From contig CM025852.1 in assembly GCA_003952965.2 (NCBI GenBank), forward strand, positions 13,220,597 through 13,284,596: 64,000 nt of DNA, read 5' to 3'. Shown in pieces: positions 1 to 10,340 of the stretch. The DNA is from Morella rubra (lineage: Eukaryota > Streptophyta > Magnoliopsida > Fagales > Myricaceae). Made by a program: the position numbers and the translations under genes. The notes beneath the pieces were generated by a model. The model searched no databases. It had not been told where the DNA came from and was given only the letters and a program-made list of their open reading frames with translations. Each line of letters opens with the position of its first letter. The stretch's first letter is position 1.

Positions 1-665
1 CAGTAGAGTCAAGGAGCCATGGAGAGGACTCAGTGGAGGAAAGGAGGGTAATGTAGTGACTGGTGAAAGTAGGTAGAGTAGGTGGTTGGAAAGCCTGGTT
101 GAACCAACGGTAACGAACAAGGGTGATGTTGTTAGGTTTGTTGCAGACTTGACAAATGGGTATTGGATCATTGAGTGAAAAATGTTGAGAACCTCTACCA
201 TAATCCCTCCCACGGGTTCCACTAAAAGATGCTTTATTGACTTTGAAGTCACGACCTTTAGGAGATGGAAAACTCATGAAGGCGTGTGTCTTGACAATAA
301 CATTGGAGGAAATTTCAGATGTGGAGAGTAAGGAGGTGGCCTGGTGAAATGAACAAGCTTCATAGGTCGCAACTGTATATTTCCTCTGGTGAAAAAGATT
401 AACACGGGTAGTGATAGAAGTCACGAAGGAATCAAATTCTGTGTTTAAGCCTACAAGGACATAAGTGGTAAATTATGAAATGAGCTTTGTTTTTATAAAG
501 TAACCCGTAATGGTGTCTCCGCCTTTCTTCAATGTTGCAAGCTTGTATTGCAATTGCACAACAAGTACTTGTGATTTTGTTGCAAAGATTTTCTCTAGAG
601 CTTCCCACACCTCACCTCGCAACATGTATTGTGTCCCAAAACTTGTGCTACTAAATATCAGAATG
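1..665 (-). pseudogene. Ty1/copia gag fragment (decayed)
   Basis: Read on the minus strand, this stretch gives several blocks typical of plant copia Gag. From high to low coordinate they are an EVWEALEKIFA block with the following KKGGDTITGYF, a block resembling the usual GL-EY-SFVTSITTR segment (GLNTEFDSFVTSITTR), and a zinc-knuckle-like CQVCNKP near positions 135-155. The zinc knuckle is degenerate because its later ligands are not recognisable. The blocks lie in different frames and have stops between them, so no functional protein is made. The fragment continues off the left edge. It lies directly downstream, in the minus-strand sense, of an LTR-like segment, and the N-terminal Gag region and primer-binding site expected in between are missing. 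Confidence 0.7.
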
Positions 666-669
666 GTTG

Positions 670-915
670 AATGTCTCTCTCTATGTCGAGAGTGCTTTCA
701 TTATATAGAAGAGCTATAGCCTAAAAATCAGCAATTATAAACATAGATTGATCTGTGTATTGAAAGCTATTAAAGACCTATAAACTGTACAAAATATCTA
801 CTAAGTTATATATGGTAAACCTATATACGATAAGCTATTAGCTATACAATTGTGATGGCATTTAATGCTGGCCAGCACATAACCAACGTCAAATATAGTA
901 TTTAAAATATTGACA
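670..915 (-). repeat. Putative copia LTR fragment
   Basis: Minus-strand sequence beginning TGTCAATATTTT at 915 follows a purine-rich tract (TTGAAGGAGA at about 916-928) that resembles a polypurine tract. This is the expected junction between internal region and 3' LTR for the reverse transcriptase/RNase H remnant upstream. A TATATAATG motif lies near the far end. The inner boundary at about 670 is uncertain because no primer-binding site follows before Gag-like sequence begins. Confidence 0.45.
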
Positions 916-988
916 TTCTCCTTCAAATTGATCCTGGGTGATTAGAAAGCAACAATTTGCTAATTAAAAAAATGATGTCTTTGTCGAG

Positions 989-2040
989 TCATAGACTGGG
1001 TAAATACTTCATCAATCTGAGTTTCGTGGTGATGTGAGGAAGAGAGATGACACTACTGTCGAGTGCTTCGCTTATGGAGTGACAGTCGACTTTAATATGC
1101 ATGGTACGCTCATGATAGACGGCCGGGGTTGGTTGCAATGTGAATGGCACTTGTGTTATCAGCATGGAGAGCCGTAGGTTGCAATTGGGGAAAGCCCAAC
1201 TCAGCAAGCAACCCCCAAGCCAAAACAATCTCAGAACAAGTGGAAGACATTGCACGATATTTATATTCAGTAGAGGATTTGGATACCCGATCCTGCATCT
1301 TACTCCACCAAGATATGAGTGCAGAACCAAGAAACACGTACCATCCAGTTACCGAGCATAGAGTGTTAGGGCAACCAGCCAATTAGCATCACTATAAGCG
1401 ACTAAATCAAGGGAGGAAACAGCTGAAAAGAATAGGCCCCTGTTCAGAGTCACCAAAGGGTACCGAATAATGCAAAGGACAACAACCAAGTGAAGATGGC
1501 GCAGATATTGCATAATTGACAAACTTACTGGACAACAAAGGATATATATGGCCGAGTAATTATAAGATAATTTAAACTCCCAGCCAGTTTTCTATAGAGT
1601 GTGGGATATGGTAAAAGGTCACCCATGTCCTTCTGAAACTTTGCACTCATTTCCATCGGAGTATCTACTAATGTAGATCTTGAAGGTCATCCAAAGAAAT
1701 AAGCTCTATTGTGTATTTGTGCTAATGCAAGTATATTCTAGTAGGTCCGAAATGCACTTTTAGCCCCAAGAAATATGTGAGAGAGCCAAGATCCTTCACA
1801 TGAAAGGAGTTATGAAAATTGTGTTAGATTTGAGAAATCAAAGCAGAATTTGTGCCAGTTATGACGATGTCATCAACATAAACAAACAAAAGAACCATAC
1901 CCATGGATGTTGTTTGAAGAAACATATCGGAGTCATACTTGCTTTGGACAAAAGAAAACCGCAATAGAGTAGATTTGAATTTCTCAAACCATGCTCAGGG
2001 AACCTATTTTAACCTACTTTATTTTTCAAAGTTGAGATTG
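989..2040 (-). pseudogene. Ty1/copia reverse transcriptase-RNase H remnant
   Basis: Minus-strand translation shows the C-terminal half of a plant copia polyprotein. The reverse transcriptase catalytic motif appears as LLFVYVDDIVITG near 1860-1895. It is followed by the KDLGSLTYFLGL block, and then by the RNase H region with LISWWSKMQDRVSKSSTEYKYRAM and the ADNTSAIHIA and HERTMHIKVDCHS motifs at about 1050-1290. Several frameshifts and stops separate these blocks. In the family this enzyme copies the element RNA into DNA in cytoplasmic virus-like particles; here it is a dead relic. The order RT, RNase H, then polypurine-like tract is as expected for the 3' end of an element on the minus strand. 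Confidence 0.85.
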
Positions 2041-2288
2041 AAAGTGTTTGTGGAAAGTTTGAAATTTATGCAAGTGTAATTCATATCCTTGTCCAAAGTG
2101 AAATAAAGAGTTATAAGATTTGTACCCGACTTATGAGTTGATCATTGAGAATTCAAATCTTCGTTCTGTGCTCATTTGGGATGGTCTTTACTTATCTAAC
2201 TCAATCAACTTTCTTGTTATCATCAAAATATTGACTATGAATTGGTTATTTTCCAAAGACTTTGATGAAGAAAAACGGAACTTGATGA
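2041..2288. other. No recognisable feature
   Basis: AT-rich sequence between the copia remnant and the microsatellite. I see no convincing coding motif on either strand. Confidence 0.5.
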
Positions 2289-2371
2289 AGAGCTCTCTCT
2301 CTCTCTCTCTGTCTCTTCTCCTCTCTCTTGTTCTCTCTCTCCTCTCTACTCTCTCTCTTCTCTCTCTCTTC

Positions 2372-2421
<50 letters not shown>
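2289..2421. repeat. CT/AG microsatellite
   Basis: An imperfect run of CT dinucleotides covers the region, with a pure stretch at about 2370-2421. A plus-strand reading frame that runs through it is an artefact of the repeat (poly Leu-Ser). Confidence 0.95.
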
Positions 2422-2428
<7 letters not shown>

Positions 2429-2735
2429 AGGGTAACTAAGTGATTGTTAAAATAGTTCTTCGTCTTTGACAGTGATTTTTTTGGGTATTTATTAGTTTGG
2501 TTGTGATTGTTAGCTGGTAGTCCCGATGGGTTTCTCCCATAATTTCAGAGTTGAGGCCAAAGAATTTCAAGTCTCTATTAGTGGTAGAGGTGCTATCAAA
2601 CTATTGGAATAGAGTCATAAGTCTTTCAGTTCAATTTCCCTCCAGAGATATGGTGCAATGTGGATGGTCAACTTGGCCAAAAACTAATGGCGGCAGCTGG
2701 AGATCAAGCTTTTGTTTCGAAATTTAATGAAGTGT
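2422..2735. other. Unassigned spacer
   Basis: About 310 bases with no supported gene. It separates the CT repeat from the gypsy-type LTR. Short open stretches exist, but none carries a recognisable motif. Confidence 0.4.
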
Positions 2736-2830
2736 TGAAACAATTTGATTGGGTTTTGAATATTTTCTGTGTTTGTATTTTTTTTATATAAACACTATAA
2801 AAGAACAACTACAAGCTGAAAAGCCAAAAG

Positions 2831-2863
<33 letters not shown>

Positions 2864-3060
2864 AGAAATATAGGCTAGTTTTAGGCTAGCAACCTCCAGG
2901 AAAATAGAAAGCAAATTTTTCAATCTTCACGTACCTCCTCCAACTGCCCCCCCTCATCTATATCCCTTCTAACAGCTTCCGAGAATCCCGGAATTTCTAA
3001 AAGCCTAACTAAACGTAATGGACGAAGAAACAAAATACTAACAAATGCAGTAAATAAGTA
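2736..3060 (-). repeat. Solo or truncated gypsy-type LTR
   Basis: This segment (plus-strand start TGAAACA) aligns along its whole length with 25177-25479, the LTR next to a primer-binding site and gypsy gag. Shared landmarks are ACAACTACAAGCT, TAGCAACCTCC, TCTTCACGTACCTCCTCCAA and ATACTAACAAATGCA. It is in the same orientation as that copy. A run of 32 A residues (2831-2862) has expanded where the other copy has only a few. No internal gypsy sequence is attached on either side and I find no flanking target duplication, so it is either a solo LTR with eroded flanks or a truncated copy. Confidence 0.7.
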
Positions 3061-4856
3061 GCTATCATGAATATGATGTGAAAAAGGTAAGGGAACTTGG
3101 TTCTCACATGATACTCTATCATGAATATCCCTTTATGCAAATGGAACATTCTTTGTTTAACAAATTCATGAAGGCAAATACTCTATATTAGCAAAAGATA
3201 AGTCGTGCTACTACAAAAAATGATTGCATATCTACTTATGAAATAGAGAAAAGAAAGTTGCAAATACTATTAAGGGGTGTGAATAAAGTGAATATAACAA
3301 TAGACACGTGGTCTTCTGGTCAGAAAATTTCATATATGGTTGTTACATGTGATTCTGTTGATTCTGATTGGCGCATACAAAAACGAGTTTTGAATTTTTG
3401 TAATGTCCCACCGCCACATAGTGGGGTTATTATTGTTGATGCTCTTCAAAAGTGTTTTGCAGATTGGGGGATTGAGAACAAGGTTTCAAGTATTACAGTT
3501 GACAATGCTAGATATAATGATGTTGCTTTAAGGGTTCTCAAAAACATTTTTTCATTAAAAAAAAAATTATCTGTTAGGGGAAGACTCTTTCACGTACGTT
3601 GCTATGCACATTTCACAAATTTGTTAGTGCAAGATGGCCTTAGTGAGATTGGTGACATTGTTGATTGCATCCGAGATGTTGTGAAATACGTAATTGCATC
3701 GGAGTCTCGGATCAAGCAATTTGGAGAGATTGCAAAACAGCTGCAATTATCTTCAAAAAAAATTCATTTTAGATGTTCCTACTCCCTAGAATAGCACTTA
3801 TTTAATGTTGGCACCAGCTTTAGAGTTTAAAGAAGTTTTCCGAAGATATGAAGACAGGGATAGTGGCTTTCATTATGTTCCTAGTGCTGAAGATTGGATC
3901 AAAGTGGAAAATGTGTGTCAAATTTTAGAGGTTTTCAATGAGGTGACAAATATTATCTCAGGTAGTGAGTATCCAACTTCAAACTTATTTCTTCCTGAGG
4001 TATGGAGAATGAAAGATGTGCTGAATAAGAAATTGAAAGACCACAATGATTATATTAGAGCAATGGTTGTGAAAATGAATTCCAAGTTTGAGAAGTATTG
4101 GGGTGAATGTAATTTACTTATGGCAGTAGCTGCAGTTTTAGATCTAAGATTTAAAATTATGCTTGTTCGGTTATGCATTCCAACAATTTATTCAAAAAGT
4201 GAAGCCACTGAAAATATTGATATGGTCCTTAAAGTTTTACATGAGTTGTATGATGAATATGTTGAAGATTTTAGCTCGACCCAAATCCATGTAGAGCAAA
4301 GTGGACATGAAAATGCTCGAGAAATGGTTTCTTCTAGTGACAATTCTATAGATGCTATTGGGAGGAATGTTAAGAGTGGTAGGTCAAATTTTCAAACATT
4401 TGTTAGAAGAGTTGATACTATTCGACCCACAAAATCTGATTTGGATGTACATTTGGAGGAAAGCGCGTATTTTTGTGGTGAAGGCTCAGATTTGAATTTA
4501 GATGCTTTGGAGTGTCAATAATTTGAAGTACCGCATTCTATCCAAGATGGCAGGGATATCTTGTCAATTCCTATTACAACAGCGTCTTCAGAGTCTACAT
4601 TTAGTGTTGGTGGTAGAGTAGTTGACCCATATCGTGCATCATTATCCCTTGAAATGGTGCAAATATTGTTATGTGGTGCTAATTGGGTTAGAGCACTTCA
4701 TGGTCTTAAAAAGTCATCTGCTGTAAGTATGACTTTTGCTTAGAATTTTGTTGCTTTTTTTGAACTAATTATTTAATAAATTGTTATCATGTTACTAATT
4801 CTCTTGTTTTGTTTTGTAGAGGGAAAAGCCAACATTTACAGAGATTATGCTACCTT
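3061..4856 (+). pseudogene. hAT-family transposase relic (RICESLEEPER-like)
   Basis: The translation matches the plant domesticated or Ac-like hAT transposase layout from before the catalytic fold to the C-terminal dimerisation domain. Blocks in order are MILYHEYPFM (about 3100), ITIDTWSS (about 3300), ITVDNARYNDVA, FHVRCYAHFTNLLVQDGL (about 3590-3640), the long helical insert with the SEYPTSNLFLPE motif (about 3965), and the hATC block with SIPITTASSEST and GGRVVDPYRASL (about 4565-4650). A GT-AG intron is likely at 4723-4819, followed by a short last exon ending in TAG at 4854-4856. The BED zinc finger expected at the N-terminus is absent; the gypsy-type LTR abuts this end. Stops near 3190 and 3792 and a frame change near 4520-4560 make it nonfunctional. 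Confidence 0.88.
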
Positions 4857-5031
4857 AGTTGGGTGAATTTCAGCAACTATTTGGTTTCTTTTATCCTTTT
4901 TATACATTAATTCTTTGGTTTTATACACTATTTATATATTGTTACTGAGTTTATTTGCTTTGCTTGTAATTTTGTAATGATTTTTGTGTTATAGGTTAGT
5001 GGTTGGGAATTGGCTCTTTTAGCTGTTTTTT

Positions 5032-5229
5032 GCTTGTGAAATCTTAGTTGAAGCATATAGTAGTTGAGATGCATCTTTGGGAAGTTTTTTACTTTTTGAG
5101 AGAACTAAAGTTGCAGGAGAATGAAGCATTGCTTGTGAAATCATAGTTGAAGCGTATAGTAGTTGAGATGCATCTTTGGAAAGTTGTTTACTCATTGAGA
5201 GAACTAGAGTTGCTGGAAAATGGAGCATT
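5032..5229. repeat. Tandem duplication, two 99-bp units
   Basis: Units 5032-5130 and 5131-5229 both begin GCTTGTGAAATC and contain GTAGTTGAGATGCATCTTTGG. Both end in GAGCATT or AAGCATT. They differ at about a dozen positions and have no indels. The repeat lies in the 3' flank of the hAT relic. Confidence 0.9.
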
Positions 5230-5574
5230 ACTTGGTAGTCTATATTTTTTGTGAAGGCTGATTGTACAAAGTGTTCTATTATGTGTTTGACTTATGCTTC
5301 ATGACTTGGTAGAAAAATTACTAGCTTTTAGTATTTTTTTGAATGCCTGATTGGTGGTAACTGGTAAGGGTGTCCTCATTATCATGTAATTATGATAGTA
5401 ATATTTTGCAAGCTATTTTTTTTTTTTGTAAAAGTCTGTATGTATAGAATGGAAAACACTTTATTATTTTGTGATACACTTCTATTGGTTAGTACATATT
5501 AATACTATTGTTTATTTTATTAAGACGTAGATGATCACAAATCAAGATTATGGAAAACTCTCTAACTTCAAAAA
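5230..5574. other. AT-rich spacer
   Basis: Low-complexity AT-rich DNA with short A and T runs. No gene or clear repeat is seen. Confidence 0.4.
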
Positions 5575-5786
5575 TAAAAAAAACGAGCTTGAGCTCGAGT
5601 CGAGCTGAGCTCGTTTGTTTATTTTGTGTCGAACTCGAGTCGAGCTCAAGCTCATTTCAAATTTAACGAGCCAAGTTAGAATAATGATTTTCGAACTTCA
5701 TTCGAGCTCGAGTCAAGCTCGAGCTCTTTCATGTGTTAAACGAGCCAAATTCAAATATTCACTACTCGGCTCGTTTACAGCCCTAC
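5575..5786 (-). repeat. GAGCTCGAGC-rich plant repeat (possible hAT-type MITE end)
   Basis: The block is built from many variants of CGAGCTCGAGTCGAGCTC and AACGAGCC. Read on the minus strand it starts TAGGGCTGTAAACGAGCC, the kind of terminus seen in nonautonomous hAT elements of plants. It directly interrupts the gypsy reverse transcriptase just after the MPFGLTNAPSTF block. I could not find the other terminal repeat or a target duplication, so the classification is tentative. Confidence 0.5.
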
Positions 5787-7183
5787 CGTTAGAAGGTTGA
5801 TGGTGCGTTAGTGAGCCCAAAAGGCATCAAGAAAAACTCAGTGTCTCTCATGAGTGCAAAACATAGTTTTATATATGTCCTCCACCTTAACACGTACTTG
5901 GTGGTACCCGGACCTATGATCAAACTTAGAGAATATCGTAGAGCCATGTAGTTCATCCAGTACCTCATTTACCATGGGAATCAAGAATTTATCCTTGATA
6001 GTCACATTGTTTAAGGCCCGATAGTCTACACACATCCTTCAACTCCATCGAGCTTACTCAGAGCAGTTCCTTAATGATTTTTTTGATCTTATCTTTTTGA
6101 AAGTAAGCGTATTTATAGGGTCTAACAATCACTGGTTGTGTTCCCTCTTTCAAAGAGATGCCATGATCATGGGCCCTAATAGGAGGAAGACCCTTGTGCT
6201 CTTCAAATACATTAAGAAAATTTCGCAAAATTGCTTCTAATTGCATATTTTACACAACACCTGTAACTGTTACATTCTCCAACAATTTAAGGGCCACTCC
6301 CCTCTATTCCTCACTATATAACTCAATCTGCCACGTGTTACTAACAAGTTCAGGAGATGTAATGCCTTGTAATTTTACTGGTTTGTGACATATTATAAAT
6401 TCCATCGTAAGCTTCTCAAAGTTCCATAGGATAAGTCCTAATGAACTTAACCACTACACTCCAAAGACCATATAACACCCATCCAAAACTAGCAGGTATG
6501 CTTCAATCATGAATTTCTGGTTTTCCACCTTCACCTCCATTGTAGGACACTTCCTTTCACTTAGTAAAGACTCCCCATTAGCTACTTGTACCCTTACTGC
6601 CTCTATAGGATTCACAGCAAGCCTCTTATTCCTCAAGATCTTTGGATCTATAAAATTATGGGTGCTACCACTATCGATCAGGATAATCACACCATTTTTT
6701 CCAATCTACCCATACAATCTCATGGTTTTGGTAGAAGCTGATCCCGTGATTGCAATCAATGATATTTTTAGACTGAATTCTTCCTCAGCCCTTTTGCTAG
6801 ATTCTGGTACTTCCCCAATTATCTTTAACTCCTAGTTTTCTTCCTTTAGTTCCCTCACCTCCTCAGATCCTTCCATCAAGAATAGTTTGGGACTTCTACA
6901 ATTATGTTGTGAACTTCATTTTAAAATCAGAATAGTAGCTAGTAGCAGAACCCCTTCTCCCAATGTTCTTTCATCTGTTGAGGGAAAATCTTTTGAACCG
7001 GCACTATAGCCCTTGAGTTTTTAGGGGTACATGTCCTCCACTAACCGAAGAGGAGAAACTGGCCACTCCCTTATACCCTCTTCTTTGTGCAAGGTTACAC
7101 TCCTATTGCATCCTAGCCAACCCAACCCATAAGCTGTATGAATTGAGTTAGGACAAAGCATTCTCACAGGTAACCTAATCTCA
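5787..7183 (-). pseudogene. Ty3/gypsy fragment: nucleocapsid, protease, start of RT (copy 1)
   Basis: On the minus strand, reading down from 7183, there is the end of Gag starting LPVRM. Next comes a worn zinc-knuckle region (KGFCY near 6950-6970), an aspartic protease core with ILIDSGSTHNFI (about 6640-6690), and the linker GLPPIRAHDHGISL (about 6150-6200). The beginning of reverse transcriptase follows, with [17 protein letters not shown] and YHQVRV (about 5850-6035), ending at the LMPFGLTNAPSTF block at about 5795-5835. Frameshifts and stops are frequent. The rest of RT, RNase H and integrase are missing because the GAGCTC-rich repeat cuts in. The upstream half of this element lies at 24482-25479 on the other side of the MULE. 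Confidence 0.88.
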
Positions 7184-7502
7184 GAGTTCGATTATTATGC
7201 TTTGCTCTATTGTGCTTAGCATGTTGAGCAACGGCTTAGATTTCCTCTTCAAACTCCAACGTCTGAGATTTGGCCACATCAATTAAAATTACTCAACCCG
7301 CGCCTGACCTGTTAAGCTGTGTAACCAACTCGTTTAGCTGTAACTGACCCGCATAGAAAGACAAATGAATTTGAGAAAAACCACTAATCATCGTCTTCCT
7401 CGTGGTCTTCCTCGCTAGATCTACGCAGCAAATCCGTCTTCCTCTCCAGATCTCTACAGCAAGTTCCTCACCAGTCTTGGGTTCAGTTTCGCAGCAAGTT
7501 CT
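7184..7502. repeat. MULE left terminal inverted repeat (copy 1)
   Basis: Reverse-complement similarity to 24164-24471 over about 310 bp, with shared blocks such as GCTTTGCTCTATTGTGCTTAG and GACCCGCATAGAAAGACA. Confidence 0.85.
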
Positions 7503-8483
7503 TTGCCAGTCTTGGGTTTGGTTTCATTTGGACATCGAAGTACGTAAAGGTCTTTGAAATAATGCTTACCCACGCTTGTATACTCGTACAAGATGCTTAA
7601 CTATTTAATTAACATCACTTTTCCTCTTTAGGAAATGAAATTAATTAGGTTGCATTGCGGAATTAATTCATAGGATTTAGTTCACCTTTCTGTTGGTTGC
7701 CGAGAATAAGTGGGGCGAGAAACTTTGGTACCTAGGTATCTAATTGTTCAATCGATGATTGTATCAACAACCAATTGGAAGCATTTGTTGCGTTATTCGG
7801 ATGTGCTGGATCTACAATTTGAATATTTCATTTTTGGTGTGCATTTGACGGTTTTCTTATGAACGTTCCCTTTTTAATAGGATCAAGCTTTTGTCTAGTT
7901 GTGAACTGTCAACTTGGATAATACCCGTTTAGGTTTTAGATCTTAATGTTGAGTCTGATTGCTTGTCTCTATAAATGCTTTGCAATTGTGGGCACGCCCT
8001 TAATTGCCCGTTTGCATTAATCAATTTACACTTGGCCTATTTGTTTTCACCAAACTGTCGCAACCAAATTCAGCTATTTTTCATTTAGTCTACTGAACTG
8101 TATCCTTCTTTTGAAGTTAAGGATATCAAGGGATGGAATTGAAGATGCAAGGTTTGATACTTAATAAGTTGTTGTTGGTGACTTAACCTTTACGGCAATT
8201 TTTTTGGTTATTGCTAAATTAGAGTTTCCCTTCGTTGGGTTAGGTTACATGTATACCATTTGCTATTGTGCCCTGCCATGTGCTTCACAACATAAGTGTT
8301 ACGCTAAGCTTTTAATTGATGGCATTAGCAAATTCATTTTGACTAATGTTAATCTCGATCTAATGAATCATTTTCTTTTTCTAATTATAGAGATTCAATT
8401 GTGAAAACATAAGCTTAAATCTTCATAACTTGGATGAAATTGTAGGAAAAAAAATGGATTGATTTTGATGTTCTTTTTCACAG
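7503..8483. other. MULE interior, no recognised gene
   Basis: AT-rich sequence between the terminal repeat and the captured Rab exon. It may be intronic sequence captured together with the exon. I see no convincing reading frame. Confidence 0.4.
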
Positions 8484-8556
8484 TGACTATTTATTCAAGC
8501 TTTTGCTTATTGGAGACTCTGGTGTTGGAAAATCATGTCTTCTTTTGAGATTTGCT
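8484..8556 (+). pseudogene. Captured Rab1/RabD-type GTPase exon (copy 1)
   Basis: Directly after a CAG acceptor-like sequence, 73 bases encode [20 protein letters not shown] and then LRFA. This is the P-loop exon of plant Rab1/RabD-type (or closely related RabE) small GTPases, including the complete GDSGVGKS nucleotide-binding motif. The donor that should follow GCT reads ATAAGC instead of GTAAGC, so splicing is lost. No other Rab exon is seen nearby. The fragment is identical to 18704-18776. In the family this loop binds the GTP phosphate for vesicle traffic; here it is a transduplicated fragment without function as a GTPase. Confidence 0.88.
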
Positions 8557-9444
8557 ATAAGCTTACAAAATGCCATCCTTTGTTAAATGCTCCCCCCTTT
8601 CCTTTCCCCACTATGTTGTTGGAGAAATTTAATCTTGTTCATATATTTGAATTGTCTATACCTTATGCAACTCTTTGGATATTGTAATTCATCAAGGTCA
8701 ATTTTTTGTCATCGTTCTTTATGCTTTTGAAGAGTTTCAATGTTGATCTTTGGTGTTGTGAAGGAAATGGAGCCTTCTGTTAAGTTTCAATAGGATGGTT
8801 TTAAATTTGTAATTGTATAATATTTTCGAGATGGAATTAAACGGTTTATTGTATTACGAACTCTGTCGCACCTGATGTGCCTCGGTCACTTGGTGCAGCA
8901 AAGGAACTTGGACTTTAATACCCTGTTTTCATTCCTAATTATTTTCCCAGGAAGAGATTGTGGCACATTGAATATTCTGTAAAGGGTGAAGCGTTATAGT
9001 GGGGTAATGCATTGCAGTTTGATAGGATTAAGAAAGAACGTACTGAAAACATCACATGATAGTGAAACTTTTAGGGTCACGTAACATCCCTTGCCTGGAT
9101 GTTGTGTCTCAGGTAGAGTTTGGAGTTGAATGTTGGTGTTTGTACGATACTTGAGACATGTTCTCTATGTGTTTAGTATTTTGTTTCGCATGGATGTAAC
9201 TGAAGAGAAAATGTTTCTTTTCCCCACTTTTTTTGATACATATCTTATTTTCGTCTCTTTAATATAGCATAATTCGTACCCAGACAGTTACATTAGCATG
9301 ATTGGTGTTGACTTTGTAAGTATCCATTGTGGATTTTTGTAGATGCTATTTCAATTTAAGTAATATAATATTAATCAACTTTTTTCTTGTTTTCATTCCT
9401 AATTATTTTCCCTGGTGTTAGCGATTAGCATTAGTTCTTCTTTA
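8557..9444. other. MULE interior, no recognised gene
   Basis: AT-rich DNA. A 26-bp sequence, TTTTCATTCCTAATTATTTT followed by CCC, occurs at about 8927 and again at about 9390 as a direct repeat. No coding motif is recognised. Confidence 0.4.
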
Positions 9445-10029
9445 ATGAGCAGACAAACAAGGGAAATGGATTCGTCCATGTCTTCAGTGTTGTCGTATTG
9501 GAGTAGCAGTGTTGGTCCAAACATCCCACGCCCTTCAACTACAGAATGCAAATGTGGCCTTCCAGCTCAAATTAGGACTAGCAAGATGCTGCAAAGTAAA
9601 GGACGTCATTTCTATGGTTGTCCCCATTTTAGAAAACAAGTAGTATGTATCCTGTTTGTAATAGTACTTTTTTGCATGTTGTTGTTAACTCTCTCATTTA
9701 AATTTGTAAATTCAATTTTGCTTAACGAAACCGCTTACAACTTTTTTAAGTGGTATAACTAATTTGATTCAACACTTGAAGATGTACACATTCGTAGTCT
9801 TATTGAGGAAAACAAGAAAATTGATCACCGGCTGAACACCATGGAAGATCTCCTAGCAAGAATGGAGGATCTACTAAAAAGAATGGAGGAAAAGATGCGA
9901 GTGATGGAAGCACAGTTTCAATTAAGTGAAGAACTGCATGTGAAAGAGATTGAACATTCTAAAATGTTGAGGATCATGTTGATTTATTTGGGTGTGGGTT
10001 TTGTTTTTATTTGGGCTTTCTTGGTTTAG
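9445..10029 (+). pseudogene. GRF-type zinc finger / coiled-coil / membrane-tail protein (copy 1)
   Basis: Starting at the ATG at 9445, the first exon gives a Ser-rich leader and a GRF-type zinc finger: CKCGLPA, then GRHFYGCPHF at about 9548-9633. A donor-like GTAGTATG or GTATGTAT follows. The expected last finger part, CxFFKW, appears as YNFFKWYN near 9735-9762, with the final zinc-ligand Cys replaced by Tyr and no good AG acceptor. After one in-frame TAA the frame stays open to 10029. It gives a Glu/Lys/Met-rich coiled coil (about 9775-9960, heptads such as MEDLLARMEDLLKRMEEKM) and a C-terminal hydrophobic helix (IMLIYLGVGFVFIWAFLV). In this copy the frame between the TAA and the coiled coil is open. 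GRF fingers bind nucleic acid in other proteins; the role here is unknown. Confidence 0.72.
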
Positions 10030-10340
10030 TGTGATGTACTCAATTAGTTATATAAGAAAATGCTCGTGTTTGGGCTTGTTGTTATGTACTTAATGTAGAG
10101 CTTTACTTTACTCTATTTTATTTTTTTCAATGAATATCTATTGGAATGAACTTGCAGATTGTGATGAACATATTCGCAATATACTGGTTTAGTGAATGTT
10201 TTTGGCTATACTTGAACATGAGAAACTTAAACATTCCAATTGACATAATAAACATTTACAAGGCTCCTAAATACATAGACCAATTTACAACCCAAAAACT
10301 GAAAGAGGGAGGAGCTCTACAACTCGCCAAGGCTTCTAAA
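10030..10340. other. MULE interior between convergent reading frames (copy 1)
   Basis: Shared 3' region where the plus-strand GRF frame and the minus-strand transposase converge. No gene is supported here; short open stretches carry no motif. Confidence 0.45.

Noticed and set aside
2120..2443. 107-codon plus-strand frame
   Set aside because: Two thirds of it is the CT microsatellite translated as Leu-Ser repeats.
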